64,000 bases of DNA from Candidatus Auribacterota bacterium. Its GTDB lineage: Bacteria > Auribacterota > JAFGBW01 > JAFGJP01. A program made the position numbers and the translations under genes. Positions 8,465 to 17,531 of this stretch are shown piece by piece (the stretch's first letter is position 1; each line of letters starts with the position of its first letter). The notes beneath the pieces were generated by a model. That model was given only the letters and a program-made list of their open reading frames with translations, was not told the origin of the DNA and ran no database searches. The stretch is taken from positions 62,001 through 126,000 of the forward strand of contig JAGLFH010000014.1 in the NCBI GenBank assembly GCA_023144635.1, in the 5' to 3' direction.

Positions 8465-8884
8465 ATGAATACCAAAAATATTTATAAAGCGCAACTGACT
8501 TATAGAGGCAGGGATTTTATGAAGGGGTTCTATACCAAACAGCAGATGATAGATTATCTTAAGATCTTTCCAAATGAGACCCAAAATGAATTTGTCTGGA
8601 AAATTATTGGAGAAGCAACAAAGGTTGTAAGTATAAGTAATTCAAAGAAAGAGATGACGCTTATAAAAGTTGAAAATGATTCATGGATTAGAGAAGAAAA
8701 AAAAGCTGATTTTATGGGAAAAACTATTTGCGAATCAGAAAGAGGAGTAAGAGATTTTGAAGTTGATAATTACTGTTTTAACTATTCCGGAAGAAGTGAT
8801 TACCATCTTTGGAAAGGATATGTTTTGAAAAAGAACATCAAATCTTCAAGTAATAATTTTAATCATTGTGTGCTAAGTAATTGA
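8465..8884 (+). CDS. Unknown 139-residue protein
   Basis: No signal peptide or membrane segment is visible and I recognise no family. The sequence is mixed alpha/beta, rich in Lys, Tyr and Trp, with four cysteines in its second half. The start is well supported by AAAAGGGGA just before the ATG. It lies 37 nt after the pseudopilin and 12 nt before a membrane-anchored TPR protein, so it may be part of a small pilus-related operon. That functional link is inference from position only. Confidence 0.6.
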   Translation: MNTKNIYKAQLTYRGRDFMKGFYTKQQMIDYLKIFPNETQNEFVWKIIGEATKVVSISNSKKEMTLIKVENDSWIREEKKADFMGKTICESERGVRDFEVDNYCFNYSGRSDYHLWKGYVLKKNIKSSSNNFNHCVLSN

Positions 8885-8896
8885 TAAGGAGGTCTT

Positions 8897-9367
8897 ATGA
8901 TAGGATCTTTTATGTTTAATTTTAAGAGAATATTTCCTCTATTTATAATAATAGTAGGAGTAGTTTTTATTAGTTATGAAAAAAATAAAAACGAACCGGT
9001 CACAAGAAAAGTTACATTTAGTTCTGATGATCTTGCAGGCCTGTATCTGCATAAAGGAATAGATCTTGGTAAACAGTCATTTTACCAAGAAGGTATTGAT
9101 TGGTTCAAACAAGCTATAGCATTAAAACCTGATTTTGCAGAATCATATCTTTGCATGGGAAATGCATACAGGTACCTTGAGAATTATGATGAAGCAATAG
9201 AATCATATAAAAAAGTGATTGAGCTGGATCCTGAAAGAAGTGCTGCTTATTTCTATCTGGGCCTTTCTTATAAATCAATAGGTGACAGTGAACAGCTGAA
9301 TAAACAGTACAATAAACTTAAAAGTAAAAATGAGATTTTTGCTTTGAGGCTTCATGAACTTATGTGA
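8897..9367 (+). CDS. Membrane-anchored TPR protein
   Basis: The 156-residue protein has one N-terminal membrane helix (about 9-27). After it come two to three tetratricopeptide repeats (about 48-145): GIDLGKQSFYQEGIDWFKQA, then MGNAYRYLENYDEAIESYKK, then YLGLSYKSIGDSE. TPRs mediate protein contacts, so it may be an assembly or scaffold factor for the pilin-like protein two genes upstream. AAGGAGG is positioned 6 nt before the ATG. No other domain is present. Confidence 0.8.
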   Translation: MIGSFMFNFKRIFPLFIIIVGVVFISYEKNKNEPVTRKVTFSSDDLAGLYLHKGIDLGKQSFYQEGIDWFKQAIALKPDFAESYLCMGNAYRYLENYDEAIESYKKVIELDPERSAAYFYLGLSYKSIGDSEQLNKQYNKLKSKNEIFALRLHELM

Positions 9368-9444
9368 TAAAGGTTTAAAACTTTGAAAAAGGAATTTGAT
9401 GTCTGTTATCATTTTCTATTAAAAAACATTTTAGAGGAGCAAAA

Positions 9445-9873
9445 ATGAACAATAGAGAATTAATGGATTTTGCTGAAATACACAGGTTTGGTGTGTCATT
9501 TGTGTGTGCTCAGATGACAAATGAGGGCTATAAGATAATTTCTATAAATAAAGACTTTAGCAAAAACCCTCAAATAATAGCAAAGAAAGATGACTCTTTT
9601 TCGTTTGTTCTTGTTAGAACGCAAGTTTACCCCAAAAAAGGTAAGATAAGAAATGATGCTCTAATACATGCTCTTATGGCATACGGGAACAAGCACAGGG
9701 CTGTCTGCTATTTTGCTGGTATTGAACTTTCAAATCCAAAGGCAAAAAATGAGAAACAAAAAGGAAGACTTGTAAAAGGTAGTTCTTTTGATGTTGATTA
9801 TGACGGCCTTTGGGTAATATCACCACCTGATAATATAAAAGTATTTCATGATGTCATAATTAATGGCAATTAG
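9445..9873 (+). CDS. Unknown protein, possible nuclease-like fold
   Basis: The protein has 142 residues, no signal peptide and a strong start (GAGGAG before ATG 9445). The core pattern EGYKIISINKDFSKNPQIIA, then KKDDSFSFVLVRTQVYP, resembles small proteins in which conserved acidic and Lys positions on adjacent strands recall a PD-(D/E)XK-type fold. I offer this only as a weak structural guess. It stands 77 nt behind the TPR protein and before a repeat-filled gap. Function unknown. Confidence 0.6.
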   Translation: MNNRELMDFAEIHRFGVSFVCAQMTNEGYKIISINKDFSKNPQIIAKKDDSFSFVLVRTQVYPKKGKIRNDALIHALMAYGNKHRAVCYFAGIELSNPKAKNEKQKGRLVKGSSFDVDYDGLWVISPPDNIKVFHDVIINGN

Positions 9874-10255
9874 GCGTGTGTAAATTTAAGTAATGCGTTA
9901 TGCGAAGTGCGTGATGCGTTCAAGGTGCACTTCCGCCTGATAATATAAAAATGCCACAAAGGCACAGAGACACAAAGAAGATAGATGGTTTTCTTATCCT
10001 TGATAAGAAAAAAGAAAACAAAAAAGAGACAAAGAATAGAAGCGTTCTTCGGCTCTGTGTCAATTGCTCAGGATAGACAAGCACCCCCACTATCGAAGAT
10101 CCGCCAATCTTTTAGAAGGACATACTTTTACTTTTTTACAAGGGCGGTTCACGAACCGCCCCTACTACGTTTTTTTTTCTGCGTTTTTCTCTGTGATCTC
10201 CGTGGCAAATAATTTAATAATCGCGCGGAAGCGCTCCTTAAGCACACAAATGTTT
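9874..10255. repeat. Repeat-filled intergenic region, inverted copy of the 6.5-kb composite
   Basis: It contains a GCGTTATGCGAAGTGCGTGA-like segment (about 9894-9920), a CACAGAGAAG-like stretch leading to the TTTTCTTATC/GATAAGAAAA hairpin (about 9990-10012), and then, on the minus strand, the same composite seen near 6490-6565: CTATCGAAGATCCGCCAATC (about 10091-10110) and the hairpin GGGCGGTTC/GAACCGCCC (10142-10161) followed by CCTACTACG. ORFs across it are repeat translations. Confidence 0.8.
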
Positions 10256-12001
10256 TTATTTCATATCGTAAAGCTGTTTTTTTACTTTTAGAAGAGTTAT
10301 AGGGTTTATAACACGCATATATCTTCCTTCAGAAGCAACAACTTCTTCAGATTGTTCATCTATATATATCTGATATGCAACTTTTTTTACTATCCATTTT
10401 CGCTGTTCTAAATAATATTCGTTTTCTTCAGAATCCACAAGTTTTGAAACACTAAGAGCGCTCATTTTTAGCTTACTATCGCCTAGCTCAATATTATAAA
10501 TATCTTCGCCGTCAAAAAGAAGATATGTGTTCTTAAGATAATGCTCTGAAATTATAATACTTTTATTAGCCTCCCATTTATCAAATTCGCTTATCTTTAT
10601 TACCCCTACTTCATAAAGAGGTGTTGCCCAAATAATATATAAATAAAAGAAGAACGGTAAAAGAAATAACATAAAATAGGCCGGTATAGTTATAAGTCTT
10701 AAAAGTATCTTGTAAATATCTCCTCTTATTATCAATTTTACAAGACAGCTGCTGAACTCATTTGAAAATTTACGGTTCATCTTTTCTGATTGCTCGAGAA
10801 GTTCTTTTGCTTCTAAATTTTCTTTCCATAATTCCAGGGCTTCTTCTAGAAGTACAACTGCATTAAATGATTTTATCTGTTCATTTTGTTTTTGTGAGCT
10901 TTCCAAATATTGCTTTGCTTCTTCAGTAAGGGCTCTGCTTTCGTCATGATCCATGTAACTTCTGAGATGTTTTTGAAGATCTATGACACTTGAAAATCTT
11001 CTATTCGTATCTGTCTCCATCGCTTTTAAAGCAATGACCATAAGTTCTTTGTTTATTATAAGATCTTTTGAGGGTGGTTTTATTTTGTTCTGCATTGCGT
11101 TTGTGAGAGATTCTTTTGCTGTATCAGCTTCATGAGGAGAGTATCCCGTAAGTATTTCATATAAAATAGCACCAAGTAAGTAAATATCACTTTTTTTGCC
11201 TATATTTACAGTTTCTGCTTTTGCCATTTCTGGAGCCATATAGTTAAATGTTCCCCCGAAAGAGTTAATCTCGAAAGAATTGCTACTCTTTGTATCATCT
11301 CCTACGCTTACAGTAAGCCCCCAATTCATTACTATAACTTCACCAAACTCTCCTATTACTACATTTAACGGTTTTATGTCACGATGGATCACATCTTTAG
11401 AGTGTGCGAAAGCAATGGCATTACATACAGATTCAAGAATTTCAAGATGTTCACTTATACCGTATTTCTCAGCCTCTTTTTTTTCTTCCGGTGTTTCCGG
11501 ATGAAGAAGGCTGTTCCATAAAATGCCTTGAAGATTTTTCATTATATAAAAAGGACGGCCTTCAGGATCTGTCCCTGCATCGTGTACAGGTATGATATTA
11601 GGGTGAGAGAGTTCCCCGGTTATGCGGGCTTCACTCATAAACTGATAAAAAACGTTATCCTTTTGTTTAATATCATTTCTCAACATCTTGATGGTTACTT
11701 TTCTTTTAAGAGATATCTGCTCGGCAATATAGGTGTTGCATAAAGACCCCTTTTCTAATAGGTCAAGTACCCTGTAATCTGCATCTTCGTTTGAGCCAGA
11801 ATATTTGATGTCTCTTTTTTTAGGTGCGGTGGCACTTGCGGGCTGCTTCTTGGTGGAAGCTGCTATTGTTATGTCAGAACTTTTCATACTTGAAAGATCG
11901 ATATTGAATTTTTCTACGATGTCAGATAGGTTCTTCTCAACAGTATCGCTTTTTAAATTAAGAGATCTTTGCTCTATTTGTTTTAAAATATCATCTTTCA
12001 T
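10256..12001 (-). CDS. Ser/Thr protein kinase paralogue with pseudokinase features, one membrane segment
   Basis: This 581-residue protein has a kinase-fold domain (about 76-345), a helical linker, one membrane segment (about 435-458) and an extracytoplasmic tail of about 120 residues. It keeps the ATP-anchoring Lys105 (VTIK), helix-C Glu124, the catalytic loop HRDIKPLN (Asp208) and APE (256-258). The metal-binding Asp of the DFG/DWG motif is Asn226 (VMNWG), and the glycine loop is degraded to LLEKGSLCNTY. The upstream neighbour has LDWG and GEGGMG at these places. Loss of both suggests weak or no phosphotransfer, so it may be a pseudokinase that binds or regulates its partner. It begins 12 nt after the partner's stop codon. 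Confidence 0.85.
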   Translation of the reverse strand: MKDDILKQIEQRSLNLKSDTVEKNLSDIVEKFNIDLSSMKSSDITIAASTKKQPASATAPKKRDIKYSGSNEDADYRVLDLLEKGSLCNTYIAEQISLKRKVTIKMLRNDIKQKDNVFYQFMSEARITGELSHPNIIPVHDAGTDPEGRPFYIMKNLQGILWNSLLHPETPEEKKEAEKYGISEHLEILESVCNAIAFAHSKDVIHRDIKPLNVVIGEFGEVIVMNWGLTVSVGDDTKSSNSFEINSFGGTFNYMAPEMAKAETVNIGKKSDIYLLGAILYEILTGYSPHEADTAKESLTNAMQNKIKPPSKDLIINKELMVIALKAMETDTNRRFSSVIDLQKHLRSYMDHDESRALTEEAKQYLESSQKQNEQIKSFNAVVLLEEALELWKENLEAKELLEQSEKMNRKFSNEFSSCLVKLIIRGDIYKILLRLITIPAYFMLFLLPFFFYLYIIWATPLYEVGVIKISEFDKWEANKSIIISEHYLKNTYLLFDGEDIYNIELGDSKLKMSALSVSKLVDSEENEYYLEQRKWIVKKVAYQIYIDEQSEEVVASEGRYMRVINPITLLKVKKQLYDMK

Positions 12002-12013
12002 GTTTTTGTATGA

Positions 12014-13753
12014 TTATCCTTTTTCTTTATGAATACTTTTTCTCCAGAATATTTCACCAAGGACAACTGCTGATATTGAAACGACAGAAAATGAAATGAC
12101 ATATGATGAAGGTGCGCCAATATTATAAAGGAAAAGAGGTAAAACTATTAATAAGGCTAAGAACACCAATTTTAACAAGTTGTTTAATTTTTTTAATATG
12201 GCAATAAGTGTACTATCAAGTTTGTTTAAAAATTGATAAACGACATTTTTTGAAAAAATGGCAGATAAAAAAGGATGGTTTTGCCGGTATAGAATATATT
12301 TATCCTTTTCGGCCTGAAGCTTGAAATCAATATGGAGACTTTTTTCTCTCATGAAAGAGAAAAGAAGATCTATCTCACCACTTTCGTAAGCAGATTTTAA
12401 AATAAGATGTTCACCTCTTTGCTTTCCAAGTTCTGCTTCTCTGCTGCCTGTCCATAGTCGTAATGCCATTTTAAAAAGTATTTGTGATCTTAATATGGAT
12501 TTAAAGTTGCCTGTCTTTTCACCCTGCTGCAAAAAACCCATGGCTTTTTCTGCAATCCGAACACTCTTAATATGAGATGTCTTACCTTTGGTATATCTTT
12601 TAAGAGCTCTTTGAAAATTAGTAACACTTAAAAACCTTTTAAGAGGTTTGAGAGACATAGCTTTTAATGCAGTTTCCATTAAAACCATATCTATATCTTT
12701 TCCTTCATCAGGTGGCCTTATTTTGTTTTGCAGGGCATTAATAAGTACTTCTTTAAAATTATTTCCGGTATGAGGAGCGTGCCCTGTGATTATTTCATAT
12801 AAAATTGCACCAAGAAGATAAATATCGCTATGTTTTCCTATTTGTGACTTTTGTACCTTTGCCATCTCAGGTGCCATGTATATGATAGTTCCGCCAAATG
12901 TATTTAGTTCTTCAATTGAAACTAACTTATCACTTTCTACTGTGCTGACAGCAAGTCCCCAGTCAAGTACGATCACTTCCCCAAATTTTCCTATCATGAC
13001 ATTTGCTGGTTTAAGATCGCGGTGAATGACATCTTTGGAATGTGCAAAAGCAACAGCATTACACACAGAGTTAAGAATGTTAATATGGTCGCTAAGAGAA
13101 TATGCTCCCGCTATAAGTCTTTCATCTTTTGTTTTTGGGTGAAGAAGAGAATCCCATGTTATGCCCTGTACTCTTTTCATTATGTAAAACAGTCTTCCTT
13201 CTGCATCAACTCCTGCATCATGTATTGGAACAACATTAGGATGATCAAATTCGCTTGTAACAAGGGCTTCAATAAGGAAGTTTTCCATCATGGCATCTGT
13301 CATAACGCCACTTTTGGTCATTTTTAATGCTACTTTACGGTTAAGGGATGACTGCTCGGCAAGGTATATTACACCCATACCACCTTCACCTATTTTTTCA
13401 AATAATGTAAAATCTGTGTTTTTTTTATCTTCATTATGAAGCTTGATGTCCTTACTTTTTGTAGAAGCTAAATAAGAGGAAACTCTATTGCTGGGAATTT
13501 TTACTGTTGCTTCGATATTCTGACTTATAAGCACATCTTTGCCAAGCTTTGTCATTATAGTGCTTACTACCTGCTCGACTTCAGCTATGGTCATCTCTAT
13601 TGTAAGAGCATTTAACTGCTGGACCAAAGTCTTTGATTTATCAAAAACAAATTCATTAATATAACTACATTCCGAACATTCTATGTTCCTTCCCATTTCT
13701 GGTTTTTCAGATAAAGTGGCCCCGCACTTTTGACATGTATTATATATGTCCAT
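12014..13753 (-). CDS. Membrane Ser/Thr protein kinase with N-terminal zinc ribbon
   Basis: The 579-residue protein starts with a zinc ribbon (C7/C10 and C26/C29). Its kinase domain (about 116-390) is complete: GEGGMG (122-127), VALK (Lys144), HRDLKPAN (Asp246), LDWG (Asp264) and APE. A helical region of about 100 residues follows, then two hydrophobic segments near the C-terminus (about 528-570), so the kinase faces the cytoplasm. It belongs to the eukaryotic-like PknB type, in the DWG subgroup common in environmental bacteria. It is the first gene of a two-gene operon with the degenerate paralogue; the two share long stretches such as CNAxAFAHSKDVIHRD. Targets are unknown. Confidence 0.92.
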   Translation of the reverse strand: MDIYNTCQKCGATLSEKPEMGRNIECSECSYINEFVFDKSKTLVQQLNALTIEMTIAEVEQVVSTIMTKLGKDVLISQNIEATVKIPSNRVSSYLASTKSKDIKLHNEDKKNTDFTLFEKIGEGGMGVIYLAEQSSLNRKVALKMTKSGVMTDAMMENFLIEALVTSEFDHPNVVPIHDAGVDAEGRLFYIMKRVQGITWDSLLHPKTKDERLIAGAYSLSDHINILNSVCNAVAFAHSKDVIHRDLKPANVMIGKFGEVIVLDWGLAVSTVESDKLVSIEELNTFGGTIIYMAPEMAKVQKSQIGKHSDIYLLGAILYEIITGHAPHTGNNFKEVLINALQNKIRPPDEGKDIDMVLMETALKAMSLKPLKRFLSVTNFQRALKRYTKGKTSHIKSVRIAEKAMGFLQQGEKTGNFKSILRSQILFKMALRLWTGSREAELGKQRGEHLILKSAYESGEIDLLFSFMREKSLHIDFKLQAEKDKYILYRQNHPFLSAIFSKNVVYQFLNKLDSTLIAILKKLNNLLKLVFLALLIVLPLFLYNIGAPSSYVISFSVVSISAVVLGEIFWRKSIHKEKG

Positions 13754-14280
13754 ATTATTTATATTATAAGAAACTCACATTTAATTACACTTAAAAAAAA
13801 TGATGTAAAAAGAAGGTGATAGGTAATAGGTTCTAGGTGATAGGTTAAGGAGCCTTCTGCCTTTGCCTCCAACTACGCACAAGGCTTCGTCGAGACAGGT
13901 CGGCAAATGATTATAAATTTCACCATGAAGGGAAAAAGCATTTATCACGAAAGCACGAAGTCTTGAACCACGTCCTAAACCACATAGGATTCAGAATGAA
14001 TATGGGCTCATGATGAAAAAAATAAAAGAAAAAGTAAGAAAGCCGAGAGTCAAAAGTCCATAGTCGATGGTAATAAGATAAAAAGAAAAAAGATAAAAGC
14101 TATTTAAGCACGAAGAAAAGCAAAAAATAAAAAGTGAGTAGGGGCGCCGCTTGACTGCGCCCGTGTAAAAAAGTAAAGCGTGTGTAGGGAACGGGCCTGC
14201 CCGTTCCGTGTAAAGATTCTTGTTGAATTGAGTGATAAAAAATATAAAATAGCATCTTAAAAAAAACTAAGGAGTAAATT
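13754..14280. repeat. Repeat-filled intergenic region
   Basis: No gene is supported. It holds GATAGGTAATAGGTTCTAGG (13819-13838), the motif CTACGCACAAGGCTTCGTCG (13873-13892, seen again near 37380 and in shortened form near 53036), CACGAAAGCACGAAG units, a GTAGGGG hairpin (14141-14162) and a GTAGGGAAC hairpin with stem GGAACGGG/CCCGTTCC (14188-14207). The last 60 bp before 14281 are AT-rich and contain AAGGAG, the ribosome binding site of the next gene. Confidence 0.8.
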
Positions 14281-14994
14281 GTGAAAAAATATTTTATCTT
14301 ATTTGTTATTACTTTATCTTTATGTACGTATGGCTATGCTGATGAAAATTCAGATTGGGATAGCAGTGTTGCTTTTAGCATGAATCTTACAAATGGTAAC
14401 AGCAATACATTCCTTGGAAATATTAGTTATTATGCAAAGAAAAGAAGAGTTACAGATGAAATAATGTTTGGCTTTGAGACTAATTACGGTGAGGCAGAGA
14501 TAGAGACAAATGTTCAGAATTCAAGGTGTTATGCTGATTATAAATATCTTTTTGATAAAAGAAACTATGTATATTTTAATATGGATCTTAGCCAGAATGA
14601 AATATCTGATATAGATTACCGATTTTATCTGGGGCCTGGTATGGGTAGATATGTTATTCGATCAGAAAAAATTAGTCTTGGCCTGGAAGGCGGTGTGTCG
14701 TATATAAAGGAAAAACTTGGTGGTATTGATGATGATAGATTAGTTTTAAGGTTATATGAAAGATTTGAGTATAAACCTAGCGATACATCAAGAATCTGGC
14801 AATATCTGGAATATTTACCTTCATTTGAAGAATTTTCAAATTATCTTCTTAACTTTGAACTGGGAATTGAGACTGCAATAAACTCACATCTTAATCTTCG
14901 TCTTGTTGCACAGGATAAATACAACAATGTGCCTGCAGTCGGAAAAGAAAAGAACGATCTTACTTTTTTAGCAGGTGTAAGCTACAAATTCTAG
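14281..14994 (+). CDS. DUF481 outer-membrane beta-barrel-type protein
   Basis: The protein has 237 residues with a signal peptide (about 1-20) and alternating amphipathic strands up to a C-terminal aromatic residue (AGVSYKF). The pattern SVAFSMNLTNGNSNTFLGNI near the mature N-terminus and the spaced YADYKYLFDKRNYVYFNMDL and FYLGPGMGRYVI segments match DUF481 (YdiY-like) proteins, which are predicted outer-membrane barrels of unknown function. The start is GTG with AAGGAG 7 nt upstream. A terminal Phe fits BAM-dependent insertion, which supports a diderm envelope. Confidence 0.85.
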   Translation: MKKYFILFVITLSLCTYGYADENSDWDSSVAFSMNLTNGNSNTFLGNISYYAKKRRVTDEIMFGFETNYGEAEIETNVQNSRCYADYKYLFDKRNYVYFNMDLSQNEISDIDYRFYLGPGMGRYVIRSEKISLGLEGGVSYIKEKLGGIDDDRLVLRLYERFEYKPSDTSRIWQYLEYLPSFEEFSNYLLNFELGIETAINSHLNLRLVAQDKYNNVPAVGKEKNDLTFLAGVSYKF

Positions 14995-15088
14995 TCTGCA
15001 TATTTCAAAGTGCTGAGAAGTGCGGGCTAAAGCACTTCTTGACTAAATTCACAAAAAAATAATAGGATAAATAAGAGGTGAAATATTT

Positions 15089-15541
15089 TTGGAAGAAAAC
15101 AAAGAAAATAGATCATTTTTCCGTTCTGTCACTAATTTTTTTAGTGGTCTGACTGCTACATATCGAAGAGAGCGCCGCAAATTTCCAAGAAGAAATAAAG
15201 TCTATATTTCTGAAGCAGAAATAGGTAATGATAAAAAGTTTATAACAATTACCAATCTTTCTAAAGGCGGTATCGGTATTTGCATTGATGAGAACCTTAA
15301 AAGAGGCACAAGCGTAAAAGTTACTTTTTCTCATGAATTTTCAACAGGTAAATACAAGGGAAAAAAAGTAGACATTGTAATAGATACAAAAGTCAGGTGG
15401 TCTCATCTAGTAAATTCAAATGATTCAGGCGTTGAGGAAAAAAAAGAATTTGATGTCGGTCTTAAGATGGACTCTCTAAAAAAAGATGTAAAAAACTACT
15501 ATCATGCTATGCTTTTAGAAATAAAGAGCAAGATGAAATAA
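15089..15541 (+). CDS. PilZ-domain protein
   Basis: This 150-residue protein contains one PilZ domain (about 25-145). The c-di-GMP motifs are visible: an arginine cluster RRERRKFPRR at the domain start and NLSKGGIG, equivalent to (D/N)xSxxG. The start is TTG at 15089, supported by GAGGTG 8 nt upstream; no better ATG lies nearby. It probably links c-di-GMP levels to a surface or motility output. Its stop lies only 20 bp from the convergent DUF2225 gene. Confidence 0.85.
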   Translation: MEENKENRSFFRSVTNFFSGLTATYRRERRKFPRRNKVYISEAEIGNDKKFITITNLSKGGIGICIDENLKRGTSVKVTFSHEFSTGKYKGKKVDIVIDTKVRWSHLVNSNDSGVEEKKEFDVGLKMDSLKKDVKNYYHAMLLEIKSKMK

Positions 15542-15561
15542 AAATAATATTTAAACATTGA

Positions 15562-16782
15562 TCAGCCAGATTTGTAGGCAAATGACACATCTTGAATAAT
15601 GCTATTTATGCTTTTTAGTGATGATTCTATATTTTCAGTATCCACCATTGATTTAGCTGATGATTTTTTCTTCATGAATCCGCTTCTTAGATCAGAAGCT
15701 CGTTTTGAAAAGACCTTATAAATATGATGTACTTTTTCTTTAAGTCCTTTACTGATAAGTATATTTATACTAAATTCAAGCATTTTAAGGCCTTCTATGT
15801 TTGAAATATATCTGTCGTTGTCTGCAGTAAGTTGAAAGTATTGTGCTGAAATATTCATACAATCAATTTCAGATGTTGGAATATTAGGCCATAAATCGTT
15901 ATAGCTTTTAAGACTTGCTTTAAAGTCATAGATCTTTTCATCTTCCATGGGGACTTTATCTTTTACAATAGAAAAGTGGCTTTCATTTTTTTCTTTAAGT
16001 CCTATAGCTGCTTTTTTTATTTTATTATAAACACCTATGCTTTCTTTAATGCTGGATTGATAACCCAGATATACATTTTTATCGAAAATGTTTTTTTGCT
16101 TTTCATGATTTTGCTGGTAACTCATAAGGTTAATAATATCTTCCATATCAGTTTTTAAGGAATCTACTTTTTTGTGAAATAAATGTATTTTTTCACGCAG
16201 TTCTAAAAAATGTCCTTCTTGTGAATTTTTAACTGCTTTGCCTGAATCTTTTTCACGAAATAGCCACGCTGTCCTTAAATAAAGTCTGGCAAGCTTTTTC
16301 CAGTCTCTACTGAAGCGAGGATTTTCTTGAGGCTCTGGTCCTTGCAAAAGTTCTTGTATTGCAATAGCAAGAAGATGAATATAAATAGCTTTTTCAAAGT
16401 CCATTTTTTCAATAGTGATCTTTTCTACAAAAATATTTATAAGGCTTTCTTTTTTCTCTTTTTCTTTTGAAAGCTGATCATGTATTATCTTGGCTTTATT
16501 GCTCGGATTTATATCTGATTTGATGAACTCTTCACGAAAATCTGCAAAAAAACATTTGGGGCAATAGATTATGCTATAGAAATAAGGGTTTATGTGTTCG
16601 AAAGCAGGATTTTTCCATTCCCAGAGTGAAATATGTTGGTCTTTTCCCTTTTTTTTTGGCCAGTAAAGCCTGCTAGTGAGATCAGGCAGAAGAACTACAT
16701 CGACAAACTCATTACAGCATGGGCATTTCATCTTTTTAAGACGGAGCGGAGGCTTAATTTTTTTATTGTTCATTTCTGTCAT
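15562..16782 (-). CDS. DUF2225 family protein
   Basis: At 406 residues, the N-terminal part matches DUF2225: CPCC (about 20-23), the Trp/Tyr-rich segment SLWEWKNPAFEHINPYFYSI and then IYCPKCFFADFREEF, so two CxxC pairs probably bind zinc. The rest is long helices, including probable TPR-like segments around the HLLAIAIQELLQ stretch, then a Ser-rich C-terminus. The role of the family is unknown. The gene is third in a minus-strand run after a PilZ protein and a small protein, and it starts 2 nt after the small protein's stop, so coupling is likely. Confidence 0.85.
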   Translation of the reverse strand: MTEMNNKKIKPPLRLKKMKCPCCNEFVDVVLLPDLTSRLYWPKKKGKDQHISLWEWKNPAFEHINPYFYSIIYCPKCFFADFREEFIKSDINPSNKAKIIHDQLSKEKEKKESLINIFVEKITIEKMDFEKAIYIHLLAIAIQELLQGPEPQENPRFSRDWKKLARLYLRTAWLFREKDSGKAVKNSQEGHFLELREKIHLFHKKVDSLKTDMEDIINLMSYQQNHEKQKNIFDKNVYLGYQSSIKESIGVYNKIKKAAIGLKEKNESHFSIVKDKVPMEDEKIYDFKASLKSYNDLWPNIPTSEIDCMNISAQYFQLTADNDRYISNIEGLKMLEFSINILISKGLKEKVHHIYKVFSKRASDLRSGFMKKKSSAKSMVDTENIESSLKSINSIIQDVSFAYKSG

Positions 16783-16784
16783 AT

Positions 16785-17075
16785 TTAAATTGTATTAAAA
16801 TAAATTATTTTTCTCCTGAAGCTTGTGCTTGTTACCATCATCCCCATTACATCTTTTAATTTTTTATTTTTTTCTTTTATAGGCATTTTATCGACTTTAA
16901 ATAGAAAATCATTCTTTTGCAATTCTGTAGAATTTTCAATATCTTTTGCGGTCTTTTTTAGGCTGTTTAATATTTTTATGATGCTGGTATCTCCAACTTC
17001 TTGAGCCATACTCTTCAATTTTTCAAGATATGATAAAAGCTCTTTTTCTTGATCTTCTGAATTTTGTTCGATCAT
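16785..17075 (-). CDS. Small helical protein of unknown function
   Basis: The 96-residue protein is mostly charged helix (EKELLSYLEKLKSMAQEVGD, then ILNSLKKTAKDIENS) and has no cysteine, signal peptide or membrane segment. It is tightly packed before the DUF2225 gene and follows the PilZ gene by 60 nt. AAGGAAC upstream supports the start. The context suggests an accessory partner of the DUF2225 protein, which is inference only. Confidence 0.6.
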   Translation of the reverse strand: MIEQNSEDQEKELLSYLEKLKSMAQEVGDTSIIKILNSLKKTAKDIENSTELQKNDFLFKVDKMPIKEKNKKLKDVMGMMVTSTSFRRKIIYFNTI

Positions 17076-17135
17076 AAAAAAGTTCCTTTACCGGATACCG
17101 CATAAATCAGTGGTTATAAGATTAGTGGAGTTCCA

Positions 17136-17531
17136 CTATAATTTGAGGCCTTTCTTGACGAAATCATTTATTTTGTTTTTATCATCTGCCTTTATTTCGA
17201 CAAACTTTATACCTGTCTTATATACTTTATCAGTTTCATCATGTTGAAACCAAATGACCTGTCCAAGAACATTAATGGTTTTTTTTACCACTTGTTTTGG
17301 TAGTGTGATCTGAAGTTTTATGTAATCTTCAAGGTTTGGTTTGTTTTTGAATTCTATTTGAATCCCTTCAGTACTTATATTTTCCGAATATGAATATTCA
17401 GAAAACCCGCCGTTTAAAATTTCTTCTCTGTTGTTTCCACAAGGCACAAAATGAACATGAAAAGATACAGGTACCCTTTTAAAGGACCTGCGCTCTTTGC
17501 TTTTTATCTCATTTGTTCTGTTTGGGCTCAT
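17136..17531 (-). CDS. PilZ-domain protein
   Basis: This 131-residue single-domain protein has the PilZ arginine motif at the start (KERRSFKRVPV) and NISTEGIQIEF as the second c-di-GMP motif. The C-terminal strand pattern ending TGIKFVEI is also typical. It is the first gene of the minus-strand group PilZ, small protein, DUF2225, opposite the other PilZ gene at 15089. Two PilZ proteins flanking DUF2225 suggest a shared c-di-GMP-linked process. Confidence 0.85.
   Translation of the reverse strand: MSPNRTNEIKSKERRSFKRVPVSFHVHFVPCGNNREEILNGGFSEYSYSENISTEGIQIEFKNKPNLEDYIKLQITLPKQVVKKTINVLGQVIWFQHDETDKVYKTGIKFVEIKADDKNKINDFVKKGLKL

Noticed and set aside
9985..10291. Two overlapping plus-strand ORFs of 75 codons
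   Set aside because: They run across the inverted composite repeat, lack ribosome binding sites and overlap each other.
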